This document shows positions 15,550-24,679 of a stretch of 64,000 nucleotides of DNA, piece after piece. The notes under the pieces are model-generated. The model had not been told where the DNA came from. It did no database searches and was given only the letters and a program-made list of their open reading frames with translations. The stretch is taken from positions 6,904-70,903 of the forward strand of contig JBMOPD010000026.1 of assembly GCA_049323615.1 (NCBI GenBank). Direction: 5' to 3'. The DNA is from JBMOPD01 sp049323615 (GTDB lineage: Bacteria > Bacillota > Desulfotomaculia > Desulfotomaculales > Desulfocucumaceae). Within the stretch, counting starts at the first letter, position 1; every line of letters starts with the position of its first letter. Both the position numbers and the translations under genes were made by a program.

Positions 15550-16122
15550 TTGGTTGTGGTAGATACAGAAAAAATAGAGAAAGCGGTACGGATGATTTTG
15601 GAGGCTATAGGGGAAAATCCGGATAGGGAAGGTCTTAAAGAAACCCCGGCCCGGGTGGCCAGGATGTACCAGGAGATATTCTGCGGCCTCTGGGAGGACC
15701 CCCACGACCACCTGCAAAAAATGTTTTCCGAGGAACACGAGGAAATGGTGCTGGTAAAGGACATTCCCATTTATTCCATGTGCGAGCACCACTTGCTGCC
15801 GTTTTTCGGCAAGGCCCATGTGGCGTATATCCCCCGCCGGGGCAACGTCACCGGCCTGTCCAAGCTGGCCAGGGTGGTGGAGGGCTTTGCCAAGCGGCCG
15901 CAGCTTCAGGAAAGGCTAACCTCCCAGATAGCCGACGCCATCATGAAAAAACTTTCTCCTCACGGCGTGCTGGTGATAGTGGAAGCCGAGCACATGTGCA
16001 TGACATTGAGGGGAGTACGCAAGCCGGGTTCAAAAACAATCACCTCGGCGGTCCGGGGTTCCTTCCAGAAGAATGAGGTTACCAGGGCTGAAGCGCTGGC
16101 GCTGATCAAGGGTAAGGAGTGA
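15550..16122 (+). CDS. folE: GTP cyclohydrolase I
   Basis: Converts GTP to 7,8-dihydroneopterin triphosphate, the entry point for both folate and queuosine. The zinc and active-site motifs MCEHHLLPF and EAEHMCMTLRGV are intact. The length is 190 residues. The start is TTG 15550, or GTG 15556; GAAGGGAGG lies just upstream. Its place at the end of the que operon suggests that it feeds QueD here rather than folate. Confidence 0.96.
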   Translation: MVVVDTEKIEKAVRMILEAIGENPDREGLKETPARVARMYQEIFCGLWEDPHDHLQKMFSEEHEEMVLVKDIPIYSMCEHHLLPFFGKAHVAYIPRRGNVTGLSKLARVVEGFAKRPQLQERLTSQIADAIMKKLSPHGVLVIVEAEHMCMTLRGVRKPGSKTITSAVRGSFQKNEVTRAEALALIKGKE

Positions 16123-16129
16123 GTGGTGA

Positions 16130-16321
16130 ATGAAGGAGGACCGCGAACCCGGTGTTCAGGGCAAACTGGAACTGATAGCAACCAAGTCCTTTTCACCATA
16201 CAGTGAGATGTACAAGGTGGTAGATTTTCTCAATAAAAGCCTGAAAGACAGAAAGCTTATGTTTGGCTTGACCAAGGACCACGAAAGCGGCAGGATGACT
16301 ATCACCATATATGAGGTATAG
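16130..16321 (+). CDS. YpmA-like DUF4264 protein
   Basis: A 63-residue protein resembling the B. subtilis YpmA (DUF4264) family of unknown function. YKVVDFLNKSLKDRKLMFGLTKD and MTITIYEV are the conserved stretch. The ATG follows AAGGAG by 11 bases, 8 bases after the folE stop, so it is the last gene of the que operon. Its TAG stop forms the left edge of a 29-base repeat shared with 47085-47113. Confidence 0.8.
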   Translation: MKEDREPGVQGKLELIATKSFSPYSEMYKVVDFLNKSLKDRKLMFGLTKDHESGRMTITIYEV

Positions 16322-16347
16322 CTTATCCTGAAAAGCTTCCGGGTCAG
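16319..16347. repeat. 29-base repeat, copy 1
   Basis: This segment is identical base for base to 47085-47113. It begins TAGCTTATCCTGAAAAGC and runs into the heptamer array. It contains the inverted pair AGCTT/AAGCT. Confidence 0.9.
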
Positions 16348-16369
16348 GAGACAGGAGTCAGGAGACAGA
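16342..16369. repeat. Heptamer array, GTCAGGA/GACAGGA
   Basis: GTCAGGA and GACAGGA alternate for four units of exactly 7 bases between the ypmA-like gene and surE. A looser CAGCT-type tract follows at about 16395-16425. Confidence 0.8.
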
Positions 16370-16437
16370 TGAATGTTTTTCGTTTTCAAAAGTTGTCAGC
16401 TGGTGCCGGCAGCTTACAGCTTGAGTAGGAGGTTATG

Positions 16438-17196
16438 ATGCGCGTCCTGATTAGCAATGATGACGGTATTTTTGCCAATGGGATAACCGCTCTGAGGGAA
16501 AGGCTGGAAAAGGTAGAGGAGATAGAAAAGATATACGTTGCGGCGCCGGACAGGGAAAGAAGCGCCATCGGACACGGGATAACCATGCACAGGCCGCTCA
16601 GGGCAAAGGAAGTTAATTACCCCTCGCCGAAGTCGACGGGCTGGTTGGTGGATGGAACGCCGGCCGACTGCGTCAAACTGGCCCTGGAGGAACTGCTGGA
16701 GGACCCCCCCGACCTTGTGGTGTCGGGAATTAACCGGGGGTCCAACCTGGGCACTGATGTACTTTATTCCGGAACGGTGTCTGCGGCGGTGGAGGCGGTG
16801 ATAAGCGGCTTCCCGGCCGTGGCGGTATCGCTCACCGGCTACGTGGAAGAAGATTATACGATAGCCGCCGATTTTACCGCCAGACTGGCCCTCCTTGTCC
16901 ACAAGGAGGGGCTGCCCCCGGGCACGCTGCTTAACGTCAATGTGCCGCCGGGGAAGCCGGCCGGCGTTAAGATAGCCCGCCTCGGCAACATGAAGTACGT
17001 GAATATTTTCGACAGGCGCACCGATCCCAGGGGACGGATTTACTACTGGATGGCCGGGGAGGTCCTGGACCTGGAGGACAACTGCCCGGACACCGACGTG
17101 GGTGCAAGCCGCCAGGGGTATATAACGGTCACGCCGGTGCAGATAGACCTTACCAACCACTGTGAGTTAGAGCGGATAAAGGGCTGGAAGCTATAG
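16438..17196 (+). CDS. surE: 5'/3'-nucleotidase SurE
   Basis: A divalent-metal phosphatase acting on nucleoside monophosphates. The N-terminus MRVLISNDDG carries the metal ligands D8 and D9. GINRGSNLGTDVLYSGTVSAA is the family core. The length is about 252 residues. The start is placed at ATG 16438 rather than 16435, because AGGAGG at 16427-16432 is then 5 rather than 2 bases away. The gene converges with spoVB across an inverted heptamer hairpin. Confidence 0.95.
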   Translation: MRVLISNDDGIFANGITALRERLEKVEEIEKIYVAAPDRERSAIGHGITMHRPLRAKEVNYPSPKSTGWLVDGTPADCVKLALEELLEDPPDLVVSGINRGSNLGTDVLYSGTVSAAVEAVISGFPAVAVSLTGYVEEDYTIAADFTARLALLVHKEGLPPGTLLNVNVPPGKPAGVKIARLGNMKYVNIFDRRTDPRGRIYYWMAGEVLDLEDNCPDTDVGASRQGYITVTPVQIDLTNHCELERIKGWKL

Positions 17197-17204
17197 GGAA
17201 TACA

Positions 17205-17269
17205 GGAGACAGGAGACATAATAACTGTTTTATATTAATTTTTACTATTCTTTACTGTCTCCTGTCTCC
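17205..17269. terminator. Hairpin made of inverted heptamer repeats
   Basis: The 14-base tract at 17205-17218 (GGAGACAGGAGACA) is perfectly complementary to 17256-17269, with a 37-base AT-rich loop. It sits between the convergent surE and spoVB. It may act as a shared terminator, although the loop is long. Confidence 0.55.
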
Positions 17270-17281
17270 CGGCCCAAAATG

Positions 17282-18829
17282 TTATCTTTTAAGCAAATAC
17301 CTTATCCTCCTGATATCCGCCGCGCTGATGCCGCCGATGATATATAAAAATAAAAAATATGAAAAAGCCCCGGCCATAAGGTCCAGCGCCAGGCCGGGGA
17401 AACCCGGCAGGAAGCCGGGGGTAAGTATGGGTTTCAGCTGCAGCATGACCACGGCCATTGCCGCCGCAGCGATAACGGGTTTTAAAATACACAGTGTACG
17501 GTCGAGCCTTAAGCCGGTAATTCTTTTCAGATCCCGGTAATTGAGCAGGGCCATTATTATATACGTTGCCCCCAGGGAAAATGCGGTGCCCCGTATGCCG
17601 AAGCCGGGGATTGAGGTCAGGTAATAGATGCCCAGGATTTTTACCACCGAAGCCTTCAGCAGGTTTTTAAAGGGAACACCGGCCCTTCCCAGCCCCTGCA
17701 GTATTCCGGTGGTGGTTTGCTGAAGGTAGAGGAAGGGACCGCTAAAGGCCAGTATGAAAAGGGCGTCACCGGCCGAGCCGTAGCCGAAAAGAACCTGGCA
17801 GAGCTCGTGGGGCAGCACCAGGAAAACCGCCGCCACCGGGGCGCCCACCAGTACTGTTATGCGGATGGCCTCCTGGATCCGGCCGTGTATCAGGTAGGCT
17901 TTATCCTGGGCCAGGGCGTCGCTTACCGCCGGAATGAGGGCTGTGGCCAGGGCAATGGTGACCACCCCGGGGGTAAACAGGAGGGCCTCGGCGACTCCCA
18001 CAAACTGGCCGTAAGTGGCGGTGGCGTCGTTAAGGGCCATGCCGGACATCTGGAGCCTCCTGGGGATGAGCAGCGCGTCCAGGGACATCAGGGCGGTGGA
18101 GATAAAGCGGGTTAAGGTAACCGGCACGCCCAGGCCGAATATTCTGCCCAGGGAATCACTGAGGGGTTCCGGGAAGAAGAAAGGGGCGGCGGTGCGGGGC
18201 CGCCTGGTCATGAATATATAGAGCATAATTAAAAACCCCACCAGTTCACCGCATACCACTCCCAGGGAAATTCCCACCGACGCGTAATTGACTCCCCTCG
18301 GCAGCAGGAACCAGGCAATGCTCAGGCCGGCACATACCCGGACCAGCTGTTCGGCCGCCTGGGTAACGGCGGTTGGCGCCATTCTCTGCAGCCCCTGGAA
18401 AAACCCCCTGAAGGCGGAACAGACTGATACAATTAACACTGCGGGGATCAGGCTGATAAAGCAGAGATAAACATTGGGATTGGGAAAAATATATTTGATC
18501 AGCAGGGGGGCCCCGGCAAGCAGCGACACTGTCAGCAGCAGGCTGCTAACGGAGATAACGGCCAGTGAGATTTTGAAGATACGGTAGGCCCCGGGCAGAT
18601 TGTTTCTGGCCACCTCCTCGGCCACCAGCTTGGAAATGGCCACCGGTATACCCATGGTGGCCACCACCAGCACCATTATGTAGACAGGAAAAATCATGCT
18701 GAAAAGCCCTACACCCTCGGCCTTGATCAGCCTCATCATCAGGATCTGGTAGATAAATCCGATGGTTCTGTTAAAAATACTGGCCGCCAGCAGTATAAAA
18801 GTCCCGTAGACAAATGACTGCCCGGACAT
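17282..18829 (-). CDS. spoVB: Stage V sporulation protein B-like flippase
   Basis: A 515-residue polytopic membrane protein of the MOP superfamily (polysaccharide transport/MATE-like), with about 14 hydrophobic segments. The N-terminal part (FNRTIGFIYQILMMRLIKAEGVGLFSMIFPVY) matches SpoVB-type proteins. SpoVB is needed for spore cortex synthesis and probably moves a lipid-linked precursor. Start ATG 18829 is followed by MSGQSFVYG. A closely related MurJ- or YtgP-type flippase is the alternative. Confidence 0.88.
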   Translation of the reverse strand: MSGQSFVYGTFILLAASIFNRTIGFIYQILMMRLIKAEGVGLFSMIFPVYIMVLVVATMGIPVAISKLVAEEVARNNLPGAYRIFKISLAVISVSSLLLTVSLLAGAPLLIKYIFPNPNVYLCFISLIPAVLIVSVCSAFRGFFQGLQRMAPTAVTQAAEQLVRVCAGLSIAWFLLPRGVNYASVGISLGVVCGELVGFLIMLYIFMTRRPRTAAPFFFPEPLSDSLGRIFGLGVPVTLTRFISTALMSLDALLIPRRLQMSGMALNDATATYGQFVGVAEALLFTPGVVTIALATALIPAVSDALAQDKAYLIHGRIQEAIRITVLVGAPVAAVFLVLPHELCQVLFGYGSAGDALFILAFSGPFLYLQQTTTGILQGLGRAGVPFKNLLKASVVKILGIYYLTSIPGFGIRGTAFSLGATYIIMALLNYRDLKRITGLRLDRTLCILKPVIAAAAMAVVMLQLKPILTPGFLPGFPGLALDLMAGAFSYFLFLYIIGGISAADIRRIRYLLKR

Positions 18830-19129
18830 GTTCTCACCTCTGATGATATATGTATGTCCACGGGGACGGGATAATGAGGGCTTGCTGGAATAAAATGCTA
18901 TTTTATTGAAGCTGACAGGCTCATTTATTACTTAAAAAAACAAAAATTTATAAAAGGATATTAAGGTTTTGTGTAGAACTTAAAAGCTTGGTTAAATATA
19001 ACATAGCCGTATTTCCGTTATCGATCCGCGGTGAATCGGCTCTTAACAGGGCTGATTTTTATGTTTGGCCATATTAGAGTATAGAAATACTTTACACAGG
19101 TAACATTATTTACAAAGGAGGCAGGGGAT
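18830..19129. other. Gene-free spacer between divergent spoVB and the EF-G paralogue
   Basis: AT-rich, with no open frame of note. It must hold two divergent promoters. No clear -35/-10 pair or riboswitch could be picked out with confidence. Confidence 0.4.
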
Positions 19130-21151
19130 TTGAAAAGTTATCCGAGCGATAAAATCCGCAATATCGCAATAGTGGCACACGGTGGTGCGGGTAAGACCTC
19201 GCTGGTGGAAGCCGTTTTATTCAATACCGGGGCGACCACAAGATTGGGCAGGGTGGAAGACGGCACCACCACCGCCGACTACCATCCCGAGGAGATAAGC
19301 CGCCAGATAACCATTCACACCAGCCTGGTTCCCTGTGAATGGAAAAACTGCAAGTTAAACCTGCTTGATACCCCGGGGTATTCTGATTTCATCGGGGAGG
19401 TAAAAGGAGCGCTGCGGGTGGCGGACAGCACCGTTTTTGTGGTGTCAGCCGTGGACGGCGTAGAGGTGCAGACTGAAATCATCTGGGATTTTGTTAATGA
19501 CGGTGATATGCCGCGCATGGTATATATAAACAAGATGGACCGCGAGAATGCCAACTTTTACAAGGTGCTTGACGAACTAAAGGACAGCTTCGGCGTCAAT
19601 TTTGCCCCCATTCAGCTGCCCATCGGCCAGGCCCTGGAATTTACCGGGGTAGTTGACCTGCTGGAACAGAAAGCCTATACCTTTAAAGACGGAAAAGCCC
19701 AGGAGGCGCCCGTGCCGGGCGACATGGCCGACGCCATTGCGGAAAACCGGGAAAAGCTGGTGGAAGCCGCCGTTGAAGGCGACGACGAGCTGATGATGAA
19801 ATACCTGGAGGGTGAAGAGCTTACGCCTGCAGAGATCAAATCCGGGCTGGCCAGCGGTGTCAAGGCGGGCAAGGTGGTTCCGGTGCTCTGCGGGTCGGCC
19901 ACAAAAAATATGGCTGTCACCAGCCTGATGGATTTCATGGTGGACTACCTGCCGGCACCCGGGGTTGAAGAAGGGAAACCCTTCTCGGCCCTTGTGTTCA
20001 AAACACTGGCCGACCCCTACGTGGGCAAGATGAATTTCGTCCGTGTATATACCGGCAAATTAAAGGGAGATATGACGGTACTGAACGCCAACAAGGAGAA
20101 AACGGAAAAAATCGGGCAGGTCTTATTTGCCAGGGGGAAAACAACGGCCCCGGCCCAGGAGGTGTCCACCGGCGACCTGGCGGTGCTGGTCAAGCTGCAG
20201 GATACCGATACCGGAGACACCCTCTGCGACAAGGATAACCCGGTGGTTCTGGAGGGCATTGATTTTCCCGAGCCCACCCTGTCGGTGGCCATAACCCCCA
20301 AGAGCAAGGGTGACGAGGACAAACTGGGCAGCGCCATCAGCAAGCTGCTGGAAGAGGACAAGACCATAAGGGTGCAGAAGAACCTGGAAACAAAACAGAC
20401 TCTGCTCACCGGCATGGGTGAAATGCACCTGGACATCATGATTGAGCGCTTAAAGCGCCGCTATGGGGTTGACATCGCCACCGAGCCGCCCAAGGTTCCC
20501 TACAGGGAAACCATCCGGTCCGAGGTGAAGGTGGAAGGCAAGCACAAGAAGCAGACCGGCGGCCACGGCCAGTACGGCCACGTGTGGCTGAGGCTGGAAC
20601 CGATGGCGGATGGCGATTTCACGTTCGATGAGGAGATTTTCGGCGGCGCCGTTCCCAAGAACTATTTCCCGGCCGTTGAAAAGGGCATCCGGGAGGCAAT
20701 GACCGAAGGCGTCCTGGCCGGCTACCCGGTAACCGGGGTAAAGGCCGTGCTGGTTGACGGTTCGTTTCACCCGGTGGACTCTTCGGAGCTGGCGTTTAAG
20801 ATTGCCGCTTCCCTGGCCTTCAAAAAGGGCACCCAGCAGGCCAAGCCGGTGCTGCTGGAGCCCATCATGAGTGTGGAAGTGACCGTTCCGGAGAGCTTCA
20901 TGGGTGACATTATAAGCGATTTCAACACCAAACGGGGGCGCATCCTGGGTATGGAGCCCGGCGGAAAGCACACCAAGGTCAAGGCCCAGGTTCCCCTGGC
21001 GGAAATGTACAGGTATGCCATTGACCTGAAGTCCATGACCCAGGGCCGGGGTTCCTTCCAGATGGAATTCTTCGGCTATGAGGAAGTCCCCGGCAGGCTG
21101 GCCGAGGATGTAATTAAGAAGGCCAAGGCCGCCGCCGAGGCGGAAAAATAA
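19130..21151 (+). CDS. Elongation factor G paralogue (EF-G2/FusA2-like)
   Basis: A 673-residue translational GTPase with all five EF-G domains. The P-loop is AHGGAGKT (16-23) instead of the AHIDAGKT of canonical EF-G. That change marks the FusA2/EF-G-like branch, whose job in ribosome translocation or rescue is not settled. G-domain motifs DTPGYSDF and NKMDREN are intact. GGHGQYGHVWLRLEP lies in domain IV. The TTG start has AAAGGAGG upstream. It stands alone, without rpsL-rpsG-tuf, which also argues against the main EF-G. A terminator hairpin follows at 21226-21250. Confidence 0.9.
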   Translation: MKSYPSDKIRNIAIVAHGGAGKTSLVEAVLFNTGATTRLGRVEDGTTTADYHPEEISRQITIHTSLVPCEWKNCKLNLLDTPGYSDFIGEVKGALRVADSTVFVVSAVDGVEVQTEIIWDFVNDGDMPRMVYINKMDRENANFYKVLDELKDSFGVNFAPIQLPIGQALEFTGVVDLLEQKAYTFKDGKAQEAPVPGDMADAIAENREKLVEAAVEGDDELMMKYLEGEELTPAEIKSGLASGVKAGKVVPVLCGSATKNMAVTSLMDFMVDYLPAPGVEEGKPFSALVFKTLADPYVGKMNFVRVYTGKLKGDMTVLNANKEKTEKIGQVLFARGKTTAPAQEVSTGDLAVLVKLQDTDTGDTLCDKDNPVVLEGIDFPEPTLSVAITPKSKGDEDKLGSAISKLLEEDKTIRVQKNLETKQTLLTGMGEMHLDIMIERLKRRYGVDIATEPPKVPYRETIRSEVKVEGKHKKQTGGHGQYGHVWLRLEPMADGDFTFDEEIFGGAVPKNYFPAVEKGIREAMTEGVLAGYPVTGVKAVLVDGSFHPVDSSELAFKIAASLAFKKGTQQAKPVLLEPIMSVEVTVPESFMGDIISDFNTKRGRILGMEPGGKHTKVKAQVPLAEMYRYAIDLKSMTQGRGSFQMEFFGYEEVPGRLAEDVIKKAKAAAEAEK

Positions 21152-21174
21152 AGCTCTGGGGTCTGCACTTAACC

Positions 21175-21216
21175 GTCAGAATACAGAAGTCAGAATTCAG
21201 AATACAGAATAAAAAA
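21175..21216. repeat. Heptamer array, GTCAGAA/TACAGAA family
   Basis: Units GTCAGAA, TACAGAA, GTCAGAA, TTCAGAA, TACAGAA, TAAAAAA run head to tail with period 7, between the EF-G gene and its terminator. Confidence 0.85.
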
Positions 21217-21225
21217 ATTGTGGCA

Positions 21226-21250
21226 GGGAGCCGTAACCGGCTCCCTTTTC
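21226..21250 (+). terminator. Intrinsic terminator after the EF-G paralogue
   Basis: GGGAGCCG pairs with CGGCTCCC around a short loop and is followed by TTTTC. Confidence 0.8.
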
Positions 21251-21339
21251 TAATGCAGTGGAATATACTGGTAAAGGGTATAATTTGACGGACGGTAGAA
21301 GATATTTAACTTATGATTGGTAAATGGGGGGGAAATCGA

Positions 21340-22524
21340 TTGATTTATTTTGACAACGCCGCCACGACCTGGCCCAAGCCGCCGGGAGTGCCCGAGGCCA
21401 TGGCCCGCTGCGTGAAGGAGATGGGGGCCAATCCCGGCCGGGCCGGGCACAAGATGTCGGTTGAAGCAAATAGAGTGGTGGAAGAGACCAGGAAAAAGCT
21501 GGCCAGGATTTTTAATATCGACCCGGATCAATACGAGCGGATTATTTTTACTATAAATGCCACCGAGGCGCTGAACCTGGCCGTAAAGGGCCTGTTAAAG
21601 GGCGGTGACCACGCGGTCACCAGTTCCATGGAGCACAATTCGGTGGCCCGGCCGCTCAACATGATGGAAAAAAAGGGGGTGCGGGTAACCAGGGTGAAAT
21701 GCGCCCCCGACGGCAGCATCGACCCCGCTGATGTCCGCCGGGCCATCAGGCCCGGCACAAGACTGGTCGCCATTACCCACGCCTCCAATGTGACCGGAAC
21801 GGTCATGCCCGTGGAGGAAATAGGGAAGATAGCCGGGGAGGCGGGGGTGACCTTTCTGGTGGACGCCGCCCAGAGCGCCGGGGTGATAGATATCGACGTG
21901 AAAAAAATGAACGTTGATTTGCTTGCCTTTCCAGGGCACAAAAGCCTGTTGGGGCCCACCGGGACCGGGGGTCTTTACATCAAGGAGGGGATTACCCTGG
22001 ATCCGCTGAAGGAGGGGGGGACCGGCAGCCAGTCCGAACTGCCGGGGATGCCGGACACCCTGCCGGAAAGGTACGAGGCCGGGACACTGAACACCGCCGG
22101 TATTGCCGGCCTGGGGGCGGGCATTGATTTCATTTTAAATGAGGGAATGGAAAAAATGAGGGGGCATGAGCTGGCCCTGACCAAAAGGTTTATTGAGGGC
22201 GCCCGGAAAGTGCCGGGCCTTAAAATTTACGGTCCCGCCGGTATTGAAAACAGGGCGCCGGTGGTTTCTTTCAGTATCGAAGGCAGGAAATCCGTGGAGA
22301 TAGGCGGGATACTGGACAAAAATTACGGCATTGCCTGCCGGGCGGGGCTGCACTGCGCGCCGGACGCTCACCGTACATTGGGGACCTTTGAACAGAAACT
22401 GGTGCGCTTCGGATTTTCCTACTTCAACACTGAGGAAGAAATTGACCGGTCATTGGCCTGCCTGGAGGAGATTGTGCGCAAAAACATAACCCTTCCCGAA
22501 GGGGAAGGGGGCTGCGGCTGCTGA
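21340..22524 (+). CDS. Cysteine desulfurase-family aminotransferase (class V)
   Basis: A PLP enzyme that takes sulfur or selenium from cysteine or selenocysteine. YFDNAATTWPKP opens the protein, AFPGHKSLLGP carries the PLP lysine (about K201), and RAGLHCAP holds the likely catalytic cysteine. It ends with a GEGGCGC tail, seen in the TIGR01977-type subgroup. The start is set at TTG 21340 after a G-rich site; an ATG at 21313 is the alternative. No sufBCD or iscU gene is adjacent, so its sulfur acceptor is not known. Confidence 0.88.
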   Translation: MIYFDNAATTWPKPPGVPEAMARCVKEMGANPGRAGHKMSVEANRVVEETRKKLARIFNIDPDQYERIIFTINATEALNLAVKGLLKGGDHAVTSSMEHNSVARPLNMMEKKGVRVTRVKCAPDGSIDPADVRRAIRPGTRLVAITHASNVTGTVMPVEEIGKIAGEAGVTFLVDAAQSAGVIDIDVKKMNVDLLAFPGHKSLLGPTGTGGLYIKEGITLDPLKEGGTGSQSELPGMPDTLPERYEAGTLNTAGIAGLGAGIDFILNEGMEKMRGHELALTKRFIEGARKVPGLKIYGPAGIENRAPVVSFSIEGRKSVEIGGILDKNYGIACRAGLHCAPDAHRTLGTFEQKLVRFGFSYFNTEEEIDRSLACLEEIVRKNITLPEGEGGCGC

Positions 22525-22537
22525 TCCCGGGATAAGA

Positions 22538-22939
22538 TTAATCTGTTTTTACATGTGAGTTGATCCAATCCACAATGGTTTCGATCGTGGTTCCGGGGGT
22601 GAATATTTCACTGGCCCAGTGGTTTTCCTTGAGGGTGGCGATATCGTCTTCGGGCACCGTTCCGCCCCCGAATACTATGATATCGCCGGCCCCGTTTTCC
22701 TTTAGAAGCTCGCAAACCCTGGGGAACAGGGTCATGTGGGCCCCCGAGAGGATGCTCAGGCCCACCAGGTCCACGTCCTCCTGGATGGCCGCTTCCACTA
22801 TCTGTTCGGGGGTCTGGTGAAGCCCGGTGTACACGACTTCCATGCCCGCGTCCCGGAGTCCCCTGGCGATTACCTTTACACCCCGGTCGTGGCCGTCAAG
22901 GCCGGGTTTGGCCACCAGTACCCGTATTTTTCTGCCCAT
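22538..22939 (-). CDS. Methylmalonyl-CoA mutase, cobalamin-binding small subunit
   Basis: A 133-residue B12-binding domain protein. The base-off ligand motif DGHDRG (D15-x-H17-x-x-G20) and the SILSGAHMTL and FGGGTVPEDD segments are intact. It forms the C-terminal half of methylmalonyl-CoA mutase, made here as a separate polypeptide. It lies 23 bases downstream of the large subunit, as the last gene of the reverse-strand operon. Confidence 0.95.
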   Translation of the reverse strand: MGRKIRVLVAKPGLDGHDRGVKVIARGLRDAGMEVVYTGLHQTPEQIVEAAIQEDVDLVGLSILSGAHMTLFPRVCELLKENGAGDIIVFGGGTVPEDDIATLKENHWASEIFTPGTTIETIVDWINSHVKTD

Positions 22940-22962
22940 TTAGATCACCTCGCCGATAAGAT

Positions 22963-24624
22963 TTAGAAGATAGGCTTCTCCTTGTATTCTCCGAAAACCT
23001 CGCGGAACACCTGGACAATTTCACCTTCGGTGGCATATGCCCTGACGCATTCAAGGATGTGGGGAATCAGGTTTTCGGCGCCGGCGGCTGCTTTTCTGAG
23101 GGCGTCAAGGGTATCCCCGACCCTCAGGTTATCCCTTTCCCGGCGGAGTTTCTGCAGCCGGGCCACCTGGTCCTTTTCCACCTGCGGGTCAATTTTCAGT
23201 ATTTCTATATCCAGTTTTTCATCCTCGTTGGCAAATTCATTTACCCCCACCATTATACGCTTTTTGCCGTCTACCGCCCGCTGGAACTGGTAGGCCGCGT
23301 CGGCAATCTCCTGCTGGAAGAAGTTCTGGTCGATGGCAGCCAGCACCCCGCCGCGCCTTTCAATTTCGGCGAAGTATTTCTCGGCTTCCTCCTCCATCTT
23401 GTTGGTAAGGGCCTCAACGTAATAAGATCCGGCCAGGGGGTCGATGACATTGGCTACCCCGGTTTCGTACGCCATTATCTGCTGGGTGCGCAGGGCAATC
23501 TGGACAGCTTTTTCGGTGGGCAGGGCCAGCACCTCGTCCATGGAGTTGGTGTGCAGGGACTGGGTGCCTCCCAGCACAGCCGCCAGGGCCTCGTAGGCGG
23601 TGCGCACGATGTTGTTTTCGGGCTGCTGGGCGGTAAGGCTGCAGCCGGCGGTCTGGGTGTGGAAGCGCAGCATCCAGGACCTGGGGTTCCTGGCCCCGTA
23701 TTTCTCCCTCATGCGCCTTGCCCAGATGCGCCTGGCCGCCCTGTACTTGGCTATTTCCTCAAAGAAATCGATATGGGCGTTGAAGAAGAAGGAGAGCCTG
23801 GGGGCGAAATCGTCCACGTCCAGCCCGGCGGCCATCCCCGCCTCCACGTAGGCAAAGCCGTCGGCCAGGGTAAAGGCCAGTTCCTGCACCGCGGTGGACC
23901 CGGCTTCCCTGATATGATAGCCGCTGATGCTGACGGTGTTCCACTTGGGGACGTGCTTCGAAGCGTATGCGAATATGTCGGTGATCAGCCGCATGGACGG
24001 CTCCGGCGGGAATATCCAGGATTTTTGGGCGATATACTCCTTCAGTATGTCATTTTGAATGGTGCCGGTCAGCTTTTCCGACGGGACCCCCTGTTTTTCC
24101 CCGGTGGCTATATACATGCACCACAGTATGGAGGCCGGGGCGTTTATGGTCATGGAAGTGCTTACCTTGTCAAGGGGTATGCCGTTGAAAAGGGTTTCCA
24201 TGTCCTTAAGGGAGTCTATGGCTACCCCCACCCGGCCCACTTCCCCGTATGCCCGGGGGTGGTCGCTGTCATAGCCCATTATTGTCGGCATGTCGAAGGC
24301 CACGCTTAAACCGGTGGTGCCTTTACTTAAAAGATACTTATACCGCTGGTTTGATTCCCCGGCTGTGGCAAAGCCGGCAAACTGGCGCATTGTCCAGAGC
24401 CTGCCGCGGTACATGTTGCCCTGCACCCCTCTGGTAAAGGGGTACTGGCCGGGCATGCCCAGATCTCTCTGGTAGTCCAATTTTTCAATATCTTCCGGTG
24501 TGTACAGGTCATTGACGGGAAGCGAGGAAACAGTTTCAAACACAAAGTCACGGTCCGGCATATTTTTTCTTGTTTCAAGCCATTCTTCCCTGGCCTTGCG
24601 GATTTCGTCCATCTTTTGATTCAA
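22963..24624 (-). CDS. Methylmalonyl-CoA mutase, large (substrate-binding) subunit
   Basis: The TIM-barrel subunit that interconverts methylmalonyl-CoA and succinyl-CoA with adenosylcobalamin. RQFAGFATAGESNQRYKYLL, GLSVAFDMPT and RIWARRMREKYGA are family hallmarks. About 553 residues. The start is placed at TTG 24624, 8 bases after AAGGAGTG; a longer frame to 24675 lacks such a site. The large subunit is separate from the B12 domain, as in archaeal and many Firmicute mutases. With cobO and acyl-CoA genes upstream it suggests propionate or odd-chain and branched-chain acid metabolism. Isobutyryl-CoA mutase is an alternative that the sequence alone does not rule out. Confidence 0.93.
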   Translation of the reverse strand: MNQKMDEIRKAREEWLETRKNMPDRDFVFETVSSLPVNDLYTPEDIEKLDYQRDLGMPGQYPFTRGVQGNMYRGRLWTMRQFAGFATAGESNQRYKYLLSKGTTGLSVAFDMPTIMGYDSDHPRAYGEVGRVGVAIDSLKDMETLFNGIPLDKVSTSMTINAPASILWCMYIATGEKQGVPSEKLTGTIQNDILKEYIAQKSWIFPPEPSMRLITDIFAYASKHVPKWNTVSISGYHIREAGSTAVQELAFTLADGFAYVEAGMAAGLDVDDFAPRLSFFFNAHIDFFEEIAKYRAARRIWARRMREKYGARNPRSWMLRFHTQTAGCSLTAQQPENNIVRTAYEALAAVLGGTQSLHTNSMDEVLALPTEKAVQIALRTQQIMAYETGVANVIDPLAGSYYVEALTNKMEEEAEKYFAEIERRGGVLAAIDQNFFQQEIADAAYQFQRAVDGKKRIMVGVNEFANEDEKLDIEILKIDPQVEKDQVARLQKLRRERDNLRVGDTLDALRKAAAGAENLIPHILECVRAYATEGEIVQVFREVFGEYKEKPIF

Positions 24625-24679
24625 CCCAGGCACACTCCTTCCTAGACCATTTAAGAAGACGTCCAAAAAGTCCATTATA

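Noticed and set aside
23059..24309. Long open frame (416 codons) opposite the methylmalonyl-CoA mutase gene
   Set aside because: It is antisense to a certain gene, has Gly/His/Pro-rich low-complexity composition and no ribosome binding site; a GC-skew shadow.
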